DNA of 60,809 bases from Candidatus Aphodousia gallistercoris (GCA_018714185.1 DVNT01000014.1:1-60809), one strand, 5' to 3'. Counted from the stretch's first letter, positions 44,551 through 54,770 are shown. A program made the numbers and translations. The notes: generated from the sequence alone by a model not told the origin.

Positions 44551-45918
44551 TTAGGCTTTGTTGATTTTGGTCGCCGGCTTTCCGCTATAGCCGTAGCGGT
44601 TGCGGCTTGCCCAGACAAGCGAGCTGCTTAAGACAAAAGCGCAAAGCTCGGCAACGGGTACCGATAGCCACAGGCCGATCTCGCCGATCAAAAGAGGAAG
44701 CCCCTCGATGCAGGCAATCATAAAAACAAACGTGCGGGCAAAGGAGATGATGCTCGCGCGCTTTCCGTCGCCAAAGGCTGTGAAGATGTAGGCCGCAAAC
44801 ATGTTCGGGCACATAAAAAGTAGCGATAGGGCAAAAATCCAGAAATTATCTAAAAGCAGCTGGTACACGGCCGTTCCGGGAGCCGAGAAAAAGGCAAGCA
44901 CCGGTTGGGCGCAAACAAGACACGCCACATAAGCTCCCAGTGAAAAAAGCCCGATGATTTTCAGACTGTTCGTAACCACCTTATGCAGTTGCGTCCAATT
45001 TTGTTCGCCGTATTTAAAGGAAATAATCGGATTGGTCGCTTCACAAAAGCCGTAGAAAATGCAGTTAAAGACGTAAGTGGCGTAGGAAGCAACAGTGAGG
45101 GCAGCCACGCCATCAATGCCGAGCCAATGCAAAAAGGCGGCATTAAAGAAAAAGAGCGTCACCGATCCCGATAGATTGCCGACCATTTCGGCAAAACCGC
45201 TTCGCACGGCACCCGTGATCGCCAGCCACTCGGGCTTAACCCATAACAGTCGAATCGGGGCATTGGGACGGGCAAAGAAGATGAGCGCGGCGGCAACGCT
45301 CACAATCCACGATAAAACGGTCGCCACGGCAGCGCCGGTCATTCCCCAAGGGATCGGTCCCATCAAGACAATATCAAAGACGACGTTGGTTAGGCCCGAG
45401 CAAATGGCCACCACCAGACCGACTTTGGGGTAGCCGGCGACCGTAAAGAATGTTTGCGCCGTCAAGCTCAATAACAGAAACGGCAGCCCCAGCAGGGTAA
45501 TGATTTGGTACTCCCGGGCGTATTGCATCTGTTCGGGTTCAACGTTTAAAAATAGCAGAATGTCTTCCAAGAAAAATAGCCCGACGCAGGCCAAAATAAT
45601 GCCGATGACAACGTTGGCGTAAGCGATGGTGGAGAAAGCCCGGTCGGCATCTTTAGAGCGCCTGGCCCCCAAGCGGCGGGAGACGACGGAACCGCCCCCG
45701 GCCGAAAGCATCATGCCGATTGCCGAAAGAAAACCCGAAAGCGGGAAGATCATGTTAAGCGAGGCCAGCGCGACCGTTCCCATGTAATGGGCGATGAGCA
45801 CGCCGTCGGCGACCACGTAGCTCATGATAAAAAGCGACATCATCATGCGCGGAAAGGCAAAGCGCAGGTGGCTCGCGATGGTGAAGTCCTGCCCGAGAAT
45901 CGATTCAGAGGCTCGCAT
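44551..45918 (-). CDS. MATE family efflux transporter
   Basis: 455 residues, twelve transmembrane helices. MATE/MepA-like features include MGTVALASLNMIFPL, GGGSVVSRRLGARRSKDADR and the mirrored second half with NPIISFKYGEQNW. It likely exports cationic drugs using Na+ or H+. The start at 45918 has AGGAG 5 bp upstream; the ORF extends to 45936 without one. Divergent from ispH. Confidence 0.9.
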   Translation of the reverse strand: MRASESILGQDFTIASHLRFAFPRMMMSLFIMSYVVADGVLIAHYMGTVALASLNMIFPLSGFLSAIGMMLSAGGGSVVSRRLGARRSKDADRAFSTIAYANVVIGIILACVGLFFLEDILLFLNVEPEQMQYAREYQIITLLGLPFLLLSLTAQTFFTVAGYPKVGLVVAICSGLTNVVFDIVLMGPIPWGMTGAAVATVLSWIVSVAAALIFFARPNAPIRLLWVKPEWLAITGAVRSGFAEMVGNLSGSVTLFFFNAAFLHWLGIDGVAALTVASYATYVFNCIFYGFCEATNPIISFKYGEQNWTQLHKVVTNSLKIIGLFSLGAYVACLVCAQPVLAFFSAPGTAVYQLLLDNFWIFALSLLFMCPNMFAAYIFTAFGDGKRASIISFARTFVFMIACIEGLPLLIGEIGLWLSVPVAELCAFVLSSSLVWASRNRYGYSGKPATKINKA

Positions 45919-46091
45919 ATTACTCCTGAAAAACAATACGCTAGAAGTCTATGAGGCAGCTGCCAAGGTGTCAATGTCGGATTGGTTATTGAACAATATG
46001 CTTTTCCGGCATAGATATCGTCGCGTGCTCAGCGGTGCAATTTTGAGTACACTGTGAATCCTTGAAATAGAGATAAAAGGAACGCATCAGC

Positions 46092-47009
46092 ATGCAAGTG
46101 TATTTGGCTCAGCCGCGCGGCTTTTGCGCCGGCGTTAATCGTGCCATCGCCATCGTGGAGAAGGCATTAGCCGTTTATGGTCGGCCGATTTATGTTCGGC
46201 ATGAAATCGTGCACAACAAGACGGTTGTCAATGAGCTTAAGGCGAAGGGTGCCATCTTTGTTGAGCACTTAAGCGAAGTGCCCGACGGTGCCACGGCGAT
46301 TTTGTCGGCCCACGGCGTGCCGCAGTCCGTGAAAGACTATGCGGCAACGCGCAACTTGCGCATTTTCGATGCGACCTGTCCGCTTGTGATGAAAGTGCAC
46401 CGCGAAGTGATCAAGATGCATCGTGAGGGGCTTTCCGTTGTCGTGATCGGGCACAAGGGGCACGCCGAGGTGCAAGGCACGATGGGTCAGGTGCCCGGCA
46501 ATATTTTCCGCGTCTACAGTAACGAGGAAGTCGATGCTTTGCAGGTTCCCGATCCTCAAAAGGTAGGCTATGTGACCCAGACGACACTTTCGGCCGATGA
46601 AACCAAGGAAGTGATTGCGCGGCTTAAATCGCGCTTTCCTATGATCAAGTCCTTGTCGGCAGCCGATATTTGCTACGCAACGCAAAGCCGGCAGGAAGCG
46701 GTCAAAAAACTCGCTGCACGCGTGCAGCTTGTGCTCGTGATCGGTTCGAGTACGAGCTCGAACTCGCGTCGGCTGCGCGACATTGCCCAAAAGGCGGGCG
46801 TGAAAGCCTTCTTAATTGATAGCGCCGAAGATATTGAGCCCAGCTGGTTTGACGACATTGAGCGTTTGGGGCTCACGGCGGGCGCTTCGGCCCCCGAGCA
46901 CTTAGTGCAGGGAGTTGTTGAATTTTTGAAAAAACGTTCTGCAGTTTCCGTGATTACCATGGAAGGAACGGCCGACCGGATTGCCTTCCCGCTGCCGGCC
47001 GGACTCTAA
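46092..47009 (+). CDS. ispH: HMBPP reductase (IspH)
   Basis: 305 residues; last step of the MEP isoprenoid pathway, giving IPP and DMAPP, with a [4Fe-4S] cluster. Cluster cysteines are in RGFCAGVNRA (Cys12), DATCPLVMKVH and ADICYATQSRQEA. The substrate residues HEIVHN and SAHGV are present, with GSSTSSNSRRL near the end. AAAGGAACG lies upstream. It is followed 14 bp later by the YbaK-type gene. Confidence 0.96.
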   Translation: MQVYLAQPRGFCAGVNRAIAIVEKALAVYGRPIYVRHEIVHNKTVVNELKAKGAIFVEHLSEVPDGATAILSAHGVPQSVKDYAATRNLRIFDATCPLVMKVHREVIKMHREGLSVVVIGHKGHAEVQGTMGQVPGNIFRVYSNEEVDALQVPDPQKVGYVTQTTLSADETKEVIARLKSRFPMIKSLSAADICYATQSRQEAVKKLAARVQLVLVIGSSTSSNSRRLRDIAQKAGVKAFLIDSAEDIEPSWFDDIERLGLTAGASAPEHLVQGVVEFLKKRSAVSVITMEGTADRIAFPLPAGL

Positions 47010-47023
47010 GCGAAGGATTGATC

Positions 47024-47515
47024 ATGGCAAAAGATAAACACCAAAGTGCCACGCCGGCCACGGATTGGCTCAAGCAGCACAAGATTTCGTTTGAACCGCT
47101 GTCTTACGAGTATGTGGAGCACGGCGGCACGGCCAAAGTGGCCGAAGTGTTCGGGTTGGACCATCACTTGGTCGTTAAGACGCTCATCATGGAAGACGAG
47201 CATGCCAAACCCTTGGTGATTCTGATGCACGGCGACTGCGAGGTGAGCACGAAAAACTTGGCTCGCCAAGTCGGCTGCAAGCACATTGCCCCCTGTAAGC
47301 CGGAGCAGGCCCAGAGAAATAGCGGCTATCAAGTGGGCGGCACCTCGCCTTTCGGCACGAGAAAGCGGATGCCGATTTATGTGCAAAAAACCATTTTGGA
47401 GTTGCCGGAAATCTACATTAACGGCGGCCGGCGCGGCTTTATCGTCAAGATTGATCCGGCTGTGCTCGTTGATCCTTTGGGTGCCAAGCCTGTGGATTGC
47501 GCCAACGCCGATTAG
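47024..47515 (+). CDS. ybaK: YbaK-type Cys-tRNA(Pro) deacylase
   Basis: 163 residues of the YbaK/EbsC editing family, which clears mischarged Cys-tRNA(Pro). The family fold is seen in GTAKVAEVFGLDHHLVVKTL with the Lys, the VSTKNLARQVGCKH block and the GGTSPFGTRKRMPIY loop. The start at 47024 has GAAGGA 7 bp upstream. Co-transcribed with ispH and ended by a strong terminator. Confidence 0.9.
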   Translation: MAKDKHQSATPATDWLKQHKISFEPLSYEYVEHGGTAKVAEVFGLDHHLVVKTLIMEDEHAKPLVILMHGDCEVSTKNLARQVGCKHIAPCKPEQAQRNSGYQVGGTSPFGTRKRMPIYVQKTILELPEIYINGGRRGFIVKIDPAVLVDPLGAKPVDCANAD

Positions 47516-47524
47516 CCAAAAAAA

Positions 47525-47548
47525 TCCGGCCGAAAAGGCCGGAAAAAT
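47525..47548 (+). terminator. Terminator after ybaK
   Basis: TCCGGCC-GAAAA-GGCCGGA stem (47525-47543) in an A-rich context. It may serve the converging methyltransferase gene too. Confidence 0.7.
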
Positions 47549-47583
47549 AGCTGCTTGGGATTTTGAAGGAAGAAAATGCTCAG

Positions 47584-48393
47584 CTATTGTTGAAAACGAA
47601 TTTTGACGATGCGTTGGTTAAGCCAAGTGCCGAGCCAAGGCAAGCGGGCAAAGAAATAGTAAATCCCCCAGCGGGCAGGGGCTTTTTCAATGAGAAGCCT
47701 GTCGCCGACCCAACTAAGCCTTGAATCATAGGATTCGATATCGCGGCTATGCCGGACGGTCCACTGAAAGCGTGCGCCGTTTTTGACGGCATCGTGTAAG
47801 CGTTGGTTGTGCGCCATGAGCGGACATAAAGCTTCCAATAGCATCAGAGCGCCCGGAAAGCGTGACGCTAAAAGGCTCAACCAAGCCCGCACTTGAGCCT
47901 CCGAAAAATACATCGATAGACCTTCGGCGATCATGAGAACGGCTTGATCGGCTTCTTTGACGATTTTTTCGCACCATTCAGGTTTCAAGACGTCGGCCGC
48001 GATGGTGTGCACTCTCGGATCCGCGTTGGCTAGCAACGACTCTCGCAGCGCCATGACTTCCGGTAAGTCAATCTCGTACCAAGCGGCAAAGGGCAGGCGG
48101 CTCAAGCGAAAAGCCCTCGTATCCAATCCGGCACCCAAATTAATGACGATGCTTTGCGGGTGCTTTTCTATAAAATCGGTCACCTCTTCGTCAAAAATCA
48201 CGGTGCGGCAAGCGGTGCCGACTTGCGAGAGCTTGGCGTTTTGAAAGTCGGACGTGTCCGGCTTGAGCCGGTTCATGAGCTCTTCGGCCAAGCGGTCTTC
48301 AAATAGAGGCTGCGCGTGCCGCGACTCCATCGCCCGCGCCCAGACCGGAATGATGAGCGTTTGCGAAACGGCGGAAAGATGATCGATATCCAT
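47584..48393 (-). CDS. LCM-family SAM methyltransferase, Fur-controlled
   Basis: 269 residues of the leucine carboxyl methyltransferase-like class I family. The N-terminus has QTLIIPVWARAMESRHAQPL, the SAM-binding site is VINLGAGLDTRAFRL (near residue 85), an acidic block YEIDLPEVMALR follows, and LMIAEGLSMYFSEAQV is the later conserved motif. The substrate is unknown. A near-perfect Fur box overlaps its promoter, so it should be induced by iron limitation. No ribosome site precedes the ATG at 48393. No siderophore genes are nearby. Confidence 0.85.
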   Translation of the reverse strand: MDIDHLSAVSQTLIIPVWARAMESRHAQPLFEDRLAEELMNRLKPDTSDFQNAKLSQVGTACRTVIFDEEVTDFIEKHPQSIVINLGAGLDTRAFRLSRLPFAAWYEIDLPEVMALRESLLANADPRVHTIAADVLKPEWCEKIVKEADQAVLMIAEGLSMYFSEAQVRAWLSLLASRFPGALMLLEALCPLMAHNQRLHDAVKNGARFQWTVRHSRDIESYDSRLSWVGDRLLIEKAPARWGIYYFFARLPWLGTWLNQRIVKIRFQQ

Positions 48394-48402
48394 GCTTTAT
48401 AT

Positions 48403-48433
48403 GCTAATGAGAATCATTATCGTTCATTCTATA
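48403..48433 (-). promoter_or_regulatory. Fur box and promoter
   Basis: GCTAATGAGAATCATTATC (48403-48421) matches 17 of 19 positions of the Fur consensus. On the minus strand TATAGA (48433-48428) is the candidate -10, which puts the start site inside the Fur box, so Fur-iron would block transcription. Confidence 0.75.
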
Positions 48434-48491
48434 AAAAAATATTCAATAGAGCAAATGCAGCAACGCCTGCGAAGGCAGGCGTGCTTTTCGG

Positions 48492-49535
48492 TTAAAGGTC
48501 GGCGGCGGCTTCTTTAAGCTGCCAGCGAGGCTTAACGCTAAACTTGAGGTTTTTGAAGTGGCGGGCGATCTCTTCATCGCTCATGTGCTTGATGCGGGCA
48601 AGGCCCGCAGTGGCAATCATGGCTCCGTTATCCGTGCAGAGCTTAAGCGGCGGGAAAAAAACTTTCATGCCGCGCTTGGCGGTTTCGGCCCTGAGGCGCT
48701 CGCGCAGCTGCTTATTGGCACTCACGCCGCCTGCGACTACCAGGGTTTTCATTTTTTGTTGCTTGAGGGCTTTAATTGCTTTGGCGGCGAGGACATCAAC
48801 GACAGAGTCGACAAAGCCTCGGGCGAGATTGGCGCGGAAGGTTTCGTCTTCGGCATCAGGTGCTTTTTGCACCGCTGTGAGCACGGCCGTTTTCAAGCCC
48901 GAAAAGCTCATGTCCAGGTTGGGCGAGTGCAGCATCGGGCGCGGCAACTCAATGGCACCGCTTGTGCCTTTTTCGGCTAAAGCGGAGACGCCTGGGCCGC
49001 CCGGGTAGCTCATGCCGAGTAGCTGCGCGGTCTTGTCGAAGGCTTCGCCCACGGCATCGTCAAGCGTATCGCCCAGGAGCTCGTATTCGCCGAAACGGGT
49101 GACCTTCATGATTTGCGTATGTCCGCCCGAGACGAGCAAGGCAATAAAGGGAAATTGCGGCGCCGGATCCGCGAGCAAGTTCGCAAGCAAATGCCCTTCC
49201 ATGTGGTGCACGCCGATTACCGGGATGTCAAGCGCAAAGGCAAGCGCATGAGCAACGCTCACGCCCACCAAAAGCGCTCCGGCCAAGCCCGGTCCCTGCG
49301 TCACGGCAATCGCTTGCAGGTTCGCTTTGGTCTTGCCGGCCTCTTCGAGCACTTGTTCAATGAGGGGAATGACGCGGCGGATGTGGTCGCGGCTGGCAAG
49401 CTCAGGCACCACGCCGCCATAGAGACGGTGCATGTCAATTTGGGTATGAACCGCATGCGCCAAAAGGCCTTGACGGTCATCGATCAGGGCTACGCCGGTT
49501 TCATCACAGGAAGACTCAATGCCGAGAACTAACAT
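48492..49535 (-). CDS. tsaD: tRNA t6A transferase TsaD
   Basis: 347 residues; transfers threonylcarbamoyl to A37 of ANN-decoding tRNAs with TsaB/TsaE. The N-terminus is [15 protein letters not shown], the metal ligands are in HHMEGHL and the later CTDNGAMIA, and the sugar-kinase fold has [11 protein letters not shown] and [12 protein letters not shown]. It is adjacent and divergent to rpsU, a placement common in proteobacteria. Confidence 0.97.
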   Translation of the reverse strand: MLVLGIESSCDETGVALIDDRQGLLAHAVHTQIDMHRLYGGVVPELASRDHIRRVIPLIEQVLEEAGKTKANLQAIAVTQGPGLAGALLVGVSVAHALAFALDIPVIGVHHMEGHLLANLLADPAPQFPFIALLVSGGHTQIMKVTRFGEYELLGDTLDDAVGEAFDKTAQLLGMSYPGGPGVSALAEKGTSGAIELPRPMLHSPNLDMSFSGLKTAVLTAVQKAPDAEDETFRANLARGFVDSVVDVLAAKAIKALKQQKMKTLVVAGGVSANKQLRERLRAETAKRGMKVFFPPLKLCTDNGAMIATAGLARIKHMSDEEIARHFKNLKFSVKPRWQLKEAAADL

Positions 49536-49744
49536 AAAATTAAAAAATCTATTAAAATCAGTGTGTTGTCAATTTTCAAAAGACGAATTGCAAAAAATCG
49601 CGCCTGAAAATTTCCTTTTAGGCGTATTTTATGCGAAAATGTGCAACTTTCGGAGATCGTATCGAGCACTCCTAGAGGGATTTTGCTCGCGATCAGATCG
49701 GTAAATCATTACCGCAACCCATTTTTATACAGGTAAGGTGCCTG

Positions 49745-49957
49745 ATGCCCACTATTCGTGTTAAAGAAAACGAACCGTTTGAAACCGCCCTTCGCCGTTT
49801 CAAGCGTACCATTGAAAAGAGCGGTCTGTTGACCGAATTGCGTGCCCGTGAATTCTATGAAAAGCCCACGGCCGAACGTAAGCGCAAGAAAGCTGCTGCC
49901 ATTAAGCGTCACTACAAGCGCTTGCGCAGCCAAATGCTTCCCAAGAAGCTCTACTAA
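49745..49957 (+). CDS. rpsU: 30S ribosomal protein S21
   Basis: 70 residues: [20 protein letters not shown], then a basic C-terminus ([19 protein letters not shown]). It opens the macromolecular-synthesis operon rpsU-yqeY-dnaG-rpoD. AAGGTG lies upstream. The 209 bp to tsaD are AT-rich with no gene. Confidence 0.97.
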   Translation: MPTIRVKENEPFETALRRFKRTIEKSGLLTELRAREFYEKPTAERKRKKAAAIKRHYKRLRSQMLPKKLY

Positions 49958-49976
49958 TTTCGGGTGAGACCCTGGT

Positions 49977-50000
49977 AGAGTGTCTGAAACGTGACACTCT
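49977..50000 (+). terminator. Hairpin after rpsU
   Basis: AGAGTGTC-loop-GACACTCT, a perfect 8 bp stem 20 bp after rpsU and first of two hairpins. No U-run, so it may be a processing site. Confidence 0.5.
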
Positions 50001-50029
50001 GCGAGACCTGCTTTGTGCGGGTCGAGATC

Positions 50030-50079
50030 ACGCGTGCATTCCTCTATCGCTAAAAGAGTGTTGCACGCGTATTTTTTTA
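50030..50079 (+). terminator. Terminator-like hairpin between rpsU and yqeY
   Basis: ACGCGTGCA and TGCACGCGT pair around an inner small stem (CTCT/AGAG) and are followed by ATTTTTTT. It lies just before the yqeY ribosome site, so it may set the ratio of S21 to primase and sigma factor. Confidence 0.7.
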
Positions 50080-50090
50080 CCGAGGAAGAA

Positions 50091-50537
50091 ATGACGATTA
50101 AAGAACAAATCATGGCTGATATGAAAGCTTCGATGAAGGCTCACGATGCGGCTCGTCTGAGCGCGATCCGCATGTTGATGGCCGCCGTCAAGCAAAAGGA
50201 AGTGGATGAACGCGTTCAGTGCGGCGATGCGGAAATTACCGCGATCATCGCCAAGCTCGTGAAGCAGCGCCGCGACTCTATCGAACAATACGTGGCCGGC
50301 AACCGCCAGGATTTGGCTGACAAAGAGCAGGCTGAAATCGACGTCTTTTCCGCCTACTTGCCCAAGCCCCTGAGCGAAGAAGAAATCCACGCGATTATCG
50401 ACGAAGCAATTGCGGCCGTCGGCGCCACCGGGATGGCGGCCATGGGCAAAGTCATGGGCGCGGTCAAACCCAAGGTGATGGGTCGAGCCGATATGGGCAA
50501 GATCTCTGCCATGATCAAGCAAAAGCTCACGGCATAA
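50091..50537 (+). CDS. yqeY: GatB/YqeY domain protein
   Basis: 148 residues, helical. The family features are IKEQIMADMKASMKAHDAAR, RLSAIRMLMAAVKQKEVDE, LVKQRRDSIEQY and the C-terminal MGKVMGAVKPKVMGRADMG. It resembles the tRNA-binding tail of GatB; its role is not settled. The start at 50091 has GAGGAAG upstream; the earlier Met at 50013 lies in the terminator hairpin region and is rejected. Confidence 0.93.
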   Translation: MTIKEQIMADMKASMKAHDAARLSAIRMLMAAVKQKEVDERVQCGDAEITAIIAKLVKQRRDSIEQYVAGNRQDLADKEQAEIDVFSAYLPKPLSEEEIHAIIDEAIAAVGATGMAAMGKVMGAVKPKVMGRADMGKISAMIKQKLTA

Positions 50538-50557
50538 TCGGCTGAGGCTATTTTCTG

Positions 50558-52468
50558 ATGATTCCCGAGAGTTTTATTGAGGAAGTCCTTTCGCGCACCG
50601 ACATCGTTCAGGTGATCGGCCGGTACGTGAAGCTGCAGCACAAGGGCGCCAACTGGATGGCCTGCTGCCCCTTTCACAAGGAAAAGACTCCCTCGTTCTC
50701 GGTGAACCCGTCCCGCCAATTCTTTAAGTGCTTCGGCTGCGGCGAGCACGGAACGGCCATTACGTTTCTCATGAAATATAAGGGCCTGAGTTTTCCTGAG
50801 GCAATTAAAGAATTGGCCGATGATTTGGGCATGGAAGTGCCCGAAGATCCGAAAGCAAAAAGCCGCCAAGCGCAAGCGAAGACGCTCACCGACTATTTGG
50901 CGCAAGCAGCGGACTTTTACCACCAAAATCTCTTTCATGAGCGCGCCGCCATCGAGTACCTAAAAGGGCGCGGCATCACCGAGGCCACGGCTAAAAAATT
51001 TCTCTTGGGCTTTTCCCCGTCTGGCTGGCAGGGGCTCGAAGCGATTTTCAAGGGCGAAGCCTACAACAATGCCCGCCTGGAAGAATGCGGCCTGGTGATC
51101 AAAAAAGACGACGGCCGGCGCTACGACCGTTTCAGAAGCCGCGTGATGTATCCGATTCGCAACCCGCGCGGCCAGGTAATCGGCTTTGGCGCCCGCACTA
51201 TGGTGCCGGGCGAGGAGCCGAAGTACTTGAATTCGCCCGAGACGCCGGTTTACCACAAAAGCTTGGAGCTTTACGGGCTGTTTGAAGCACGGGAGGCCAT
51301 CCACAAAAAGGGGCGCGCCATCGTCTGCGAAGGCTACATGGACGTGATCCAGATGTCACAGGCCGGATTTGAGGAAACCGTGGCCGCGTTGGGCACCTCC
51401 ATTACGCCCGAGCACGTCAAGAAGCTTTTCCAGCTCTCGGACCTGGTGTATTTTTCCTTTGACGGCGATGCGGCGGGCTTTAAGGCGGCACGCCGGGCGA
51501 TGGAATCCACGCTGACGATTATCAGCGATACGCAAAAGGCTTGTTTTGTCATATTGCCCCAGGATGAAGATCCCGACAGCCTGATCAAAAAGTCTGGCCC
51601 CTCGGCCTACGAGGCGCAGCTGACGGCTGCGTATCCGCTGTCGAAATTTTTTGTCATGGACATCATTCGCGAGGTCGCCCAGGGTCGGGGCCTGCGTACG
51701 GCCGAGGAGCGCGCCGAAGCGATCGCCATTGCCAAGCCGCTGCTTTTGCGCATGACGGCCCAGGCTTTGCGGCAGATGCTCGTGCAGGAATTTTCCGCTG
51801 CCTTGCGCATGGATCCGAACGAGCTGGCAGCGCTTTGCGGAATCGCGCTCGTCAAAGAGGCTCCCGCGAAGACGGTGGCGCCGCGCTCTTTCACAGGCTA
51901 CGGGCGCGATGCCAATCAGGGCGAGCGCTTTCATCGGCCGGTGCGCGCCGTCACGGCCGGCCCGGTCTTTGCCAACATCAAACGCCGGCTTTTGCAGTGC
52001 TTGCTCACGCACCCGAAGTGGCTGATCAAGTATTCCTCACAAATCGAGGATGAGCTTTTGGATGCCGTTGATGAGTATGAAGAGGCGATCGTGAAAATTT
52101 GGCGCTTGGCCGTTGACCATGCGCAGAAGGCCCAAGACGCTGAGAGCACGCTCACCACGGGCTACCTCCTTTCTTTTTTGCAAAACGATCCGCAGTACGA
52201 AATGCTCGCCGATTTGGTGAGCCAGGAGTCGCTTTTGGAAACGAACGAAGGCGTGGCCGACTACGAGATCAAATGCGCGTTCTTAAAGCTTGAAAAGGCT
52301 CGGCTTGATGCGACGATCACGGAAATGTTGGCCATGGAAGAGCGCGGCGATCCGGTCGATGCCAAGTTCTTGGAAAGACTTTTTAAACGCCGCCAAGCGA
52401 TTCACCAGTCGCTTGTCGAGCAGAGCACGCAGGCGGTGGATATGGTGATGGATGCTACGTTAACTTAA
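50558..52468 (+). CDS. dnaG: DNA primase
   Basis: 636 residues; makes RNA primers at the replication fork. The CHC2 zinc finger has Cys37, His40, Cys58, Cys61 (CCPFHKEKTPSF, FFKCFGCGEHG). The TOPRIM domain has IVCEGYMDVIQM and FSFDGDAAGFKA. The C-terminal helicase-binding domain (about 460-636) is less conserved. It follows yqeY by 20 bp and precedes rpoD. Confidence 0.97.
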   Translation: MIPESFIEEVLSRTDIVQVIGRYVKLQHKGANWMACCPFHKEKTPSFSVNPSRQFFKCFGCGEHGTAITFLMKYKGLSFPEAIKELADDLGMEVPEDPKAKSRQAQAKTLTDYLAQAADFYHQNLFHERAAIEYLKGRGITEATAKKFLLGFSPSGWQGLEAIFKGEAYNNARLEECGLVIKKDDGRRYDRFRSRVMYPIRNPRGQVIGFGARTMVPGEEPKYLNSPETPVYHKSLELYGLFEAREAIHKKGRAIVCEGYMDVIQMSQAGFEETVAALGTSITPEHVKKLFQLSDLVYFSFDGDAAGFKAARRAMESTLTIISDTQKACFVILPQDEDPDSLIKKSGPSAYEAQLTAAYPLSKFFVMDIIREVAQGRGLRTAEERAEAIAIAKPLLLRMTAQALRQMLVQEFSAALRMDPNELAALCGIALVKEAPAKTVAPRSFTGYGRDANQGERFHRPVRAVTAGPVFANIKRRLLQCLLTHPKWLIKYSSQIEDELLDAVDEYEEAIVKIWRLAVDHAQKAQDAESTLTTGYLLSFLQNDPQYEMLADLVSQESLLETNEGVADYEIKCAFLKLEKARLDATITEMLAMEERGDPVDAKFLERLFKRRQAIHQSLVEQSTQAVDMVMDATLT

Positions 52469-52538
52469 TGCGAAACAGCTAGGGATATTAGCGTAATTAC
52501 GGAGAAATTGATCCTCGATTTCGGGTCTTAAAAGCTTC

Positions 52539-52544
52539 TATAAT
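52539..52544 (+). promoter_or_regulatory. -10 box upstream of rpoD
   Basis: TATAAT lies 157 bp before the rpoD start in the 232 bp dnaG-rpoD gap; the matching -35 is poor. It may be an internal promoter for the sigma gene. Confidence 0.45.
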
Positions 52545-52700
52545 TAAATTTCGGTGAGTGAAAAGTCGACTCCCTAAGAGTTGTTTCCAATAATAAGAAG
52601 ATCGCTTTTTGCTCGAATCTTGTCTCTGACCCCTCAGCTTTTATGCGGTCGATCACCTTGTTGTTTCCGATGGAAATGTCGGACTGAAGTGGTGTTGTTT

Positions 52701-54770
52701 ATGGTGACACGAAAACGCAAAACCACCAAAAATGAAAAATCCTTGTCGGTCAATTCTGCCGCGGCCGAAGCAACCATTGATATCTTATTTGACCAGCCTG
52801 CACCGGTGAAAGCGCCGGATACACGCCACCTTCCGAAGGCAAGCAATGCCAAGTCGAAAGCAAGCCGCTTGAAACGCTCTTTGGAAAAAGCCTACAGCGA
52901 AGAGGCCAACACCGAGCGTTTGCAAAAACTGCGCGAGCTTATTGTCAAAGCCAAAAAAGACGGCTATGTGACCTATGAGGAGCTTGCCGACGTTATTCCG
53001 GAAAATAGCAACGAAGACGAAGCGGTAACACAGCTTGAGCATGCCTTTCGCTTTTTAGGCATCCAGGTGCTTGAGGAAGCGCCCTCCGATGATGTGATTT
53101 TGCTTAACGACTCGCCCCTGGCGCTCGTGGGCGATGACGATGAAGATGACGAGGAGGACGTGCTGTCGCTTGTGGAAAGCGACGTCTCGCGCACCTCTGA
53201 TCCGATGACCATTTATACGCGTGAGATGGGAGCGGTGCCGCTTCTTACGCGCGAAGAAGAAGTGGCCATTGCCAAAAAGATTGAAGACGGATTTCAAGCG
53301 GTGATTGAGGCCGTTGCCGATTGCCCGGTGGCTTTGGAAGCGCTCATTAAAATGGCCCATAGCCTGCAGCAAGACGAGGTGAGCGTGGAAGCCTTTGTCG
53401 ACGGGGTGACCGACGACACCATTGATTTGATTGAAGACGAAGCGCAAAAGACCGAATCCGACGAAGTGGCCGAAGTTGAGGACGAAGACGATGCAGACGA
53501 TTCGGCCGAATTTTCCATCGGCGCCTCGGCCATGAGTTCCGAGCAGCTTCAAGAGCTCAAGAGCCGTTCGCTTGAAGTGATGGCAACCTGCGAGGGCTAC
53601 TACAAGGCCATGACGAAGCTGCCTGTGGAAAGCCCGCAGTACTACGCTTTGGAGTCGGCCGTCAAAAAAGAGCTCTCGGTGTTGCGTTTTACAAGCGGCA
53701 CGGTGAGAACGCTCTCGGACTTGATGCACGACAAGGCCGAGGCCTTCAGGCGGCTCAATGCCAGCCTGTCGCGCCTGATGGTGGATGTGGCGGGAATGCC
53801 CCGGGCCGATTTCAACAAAGTCTACAAGCAGCTGTCATCCGATCAGGCGCTGCTAGAGCGCCTGGCTGAAAGCGACAAGCCTTACGCCGAAGCGATTAAG
53901 AAGAATTTGCCGGCCCTAAAGAGCCTGCAAAACGAGTATTGCCGTTTCTTGAAAGAAGTCCGCTTGCCGCTGCCGCGGCTCAAGGAGCTTTACGCGCAAA
54001 TGGAGCGGGCTGAAAAATCGGTGCAGGATGCCAAAAATGAAATGATCAACGCCAATTTGCGTTTGGTGATTTCCATTGCCAAGCACTATCTTAATCGCGG
54101 CCTGCAATTTCTCGACCTGATCCAAGAGGGCAATATCGGCCTGATGAAAGCGGTCGATAAGTTCGAGTACCGTCGCGGCTATAAGTTCTCGACCTATGCC
54201 ACTTGGTGGATTCGCCAAGCGATCACGCGAGCCTTGGCAGACCAGGCACGCACGATCCGCATCCCGGTGCATATGGTGGAAACGATCAATAAGCTGCTGC
54301 GCATTCAGCGCCAGTACCAGCAAGAGCACGGCAAGGAGCCGACGCTTGAATATTTGGCCAAGCAGGTCAATTTGTCCGAAGAGCGCGTGCGCACGATTTT
54401 GCGTGCTCGTCGCGAGCCGGTCTCCATCGATACGCCGATCGGAGACGAAGATGACTCCCATCTGATTGATTTCATTGAAGACAAGGATACGCCGAGTCCC
54501 TTGGACAATGCCCAGGAGGAAAACCTCAAAAAGGTTATCCATGAGGTGCTGGCTTCGCTTTCGCCGCGCGAGGCAAAAGTGCTCATGCTGCGCTACGGCA
54601 TCGATACCAATACCGAACATACGTTGGAAGAGCTCGGCAAACAATTTGTCGTGACGCGCGAGCGCATTCGCCAGATCGAAGCCAAGGCGCTCAGGAAATT
54701 GCGCCACCCGAGTCGGGCCAATAAATTGAAGGGATTTTTGGACGGCAACCTAGCCGATAAAAAACTTTAA
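52701..54770 (+). CDS. rpoD: Primary sigma factor RpoD
   Basis: 689 residues. Region 1.1 at 75-150 ([11 protein letters not shown]), region 1.2 near 175 ([21 protein letters not shown]), a large acidic non-conserved insert (230-380), then regions 2-4: [59 protein letters not shown] and the 4.2 helix [20 protein letters not shown]. The start at 52701 (MVTRKRKTT) is preferred; the longer reading from 52581 has no family support. It sits in the usual operon position after dnaG and keeps the E. coli-like promoter-reading residues, so it is probably the housekeeping sigma factor. Confidence 0.95.
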   Translation: MVTRKRKTTKNEKSLSVNSAAAEATIDILFDQPAPVKAPDTRHLPKASNAKSKASRLKRSLEKAYSEEANTERLQKLRELIVKAKKDGYVTYEELADVIPENSNEDEAVTQLEHAFRFLGIQVLEEAPSDDVILLNDSPLALVGDDDEDDEEDVLSLVESDVSRTSDPMTIYTREMGAVPLLTREEEVAIAKKIEDGFQAVIEAVADCPVALEALIKMAHSLQQDEVSVEAFVDGVTDDTIDLIEDEAQKTESDEVAEVEDEDDADDSAEFSIGASAMSSEQLQELKSRSLEVMATCEGYYKAMTKLPVESPQYYALESAVKKELSVLRFTSGTVRTLSDLMHDKAEAFRRLNASLSRLMVDVAGMPRADFNKVYKQLSSDQALLERLAESDKPYAEAIKKNLPALKSLQNEYCRFLKEVRLPLPRLKELYAQMERAEKSVQDAKNEMINANLRLVISIAKHYLNRGLQFLDLIQEGNIGLMKAVDKFEYRRGYKFSTYATWWIRQAITRALADQARTIRIPVHMVETINKLLRIQRQYQQEHGKEPTLEYLAKQVNLSEERVRTILRARREPVSIDTPIGDEDDSHLIDFIEDKDTPSPLDNAQEENLKKVIHEVLASLSPREAKVLMLRYGIDTNTEHTLEELGKQFVVTRERIRQIEAKALRKLRHPSRANKLKGFLDGNLADKKL
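54159..54209 (+). repeat. 51-nt identical tract, copy 1 (rpoD)
   Basis: Identical over 51 bases to 56918-56968 in the second sigma gene. It encodes the region 2.3-2.4 core [17 protein letters not shown]. Identity also at third codon positions is unusual, as the flanking sequence has diverged. Confidence 0.85.
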
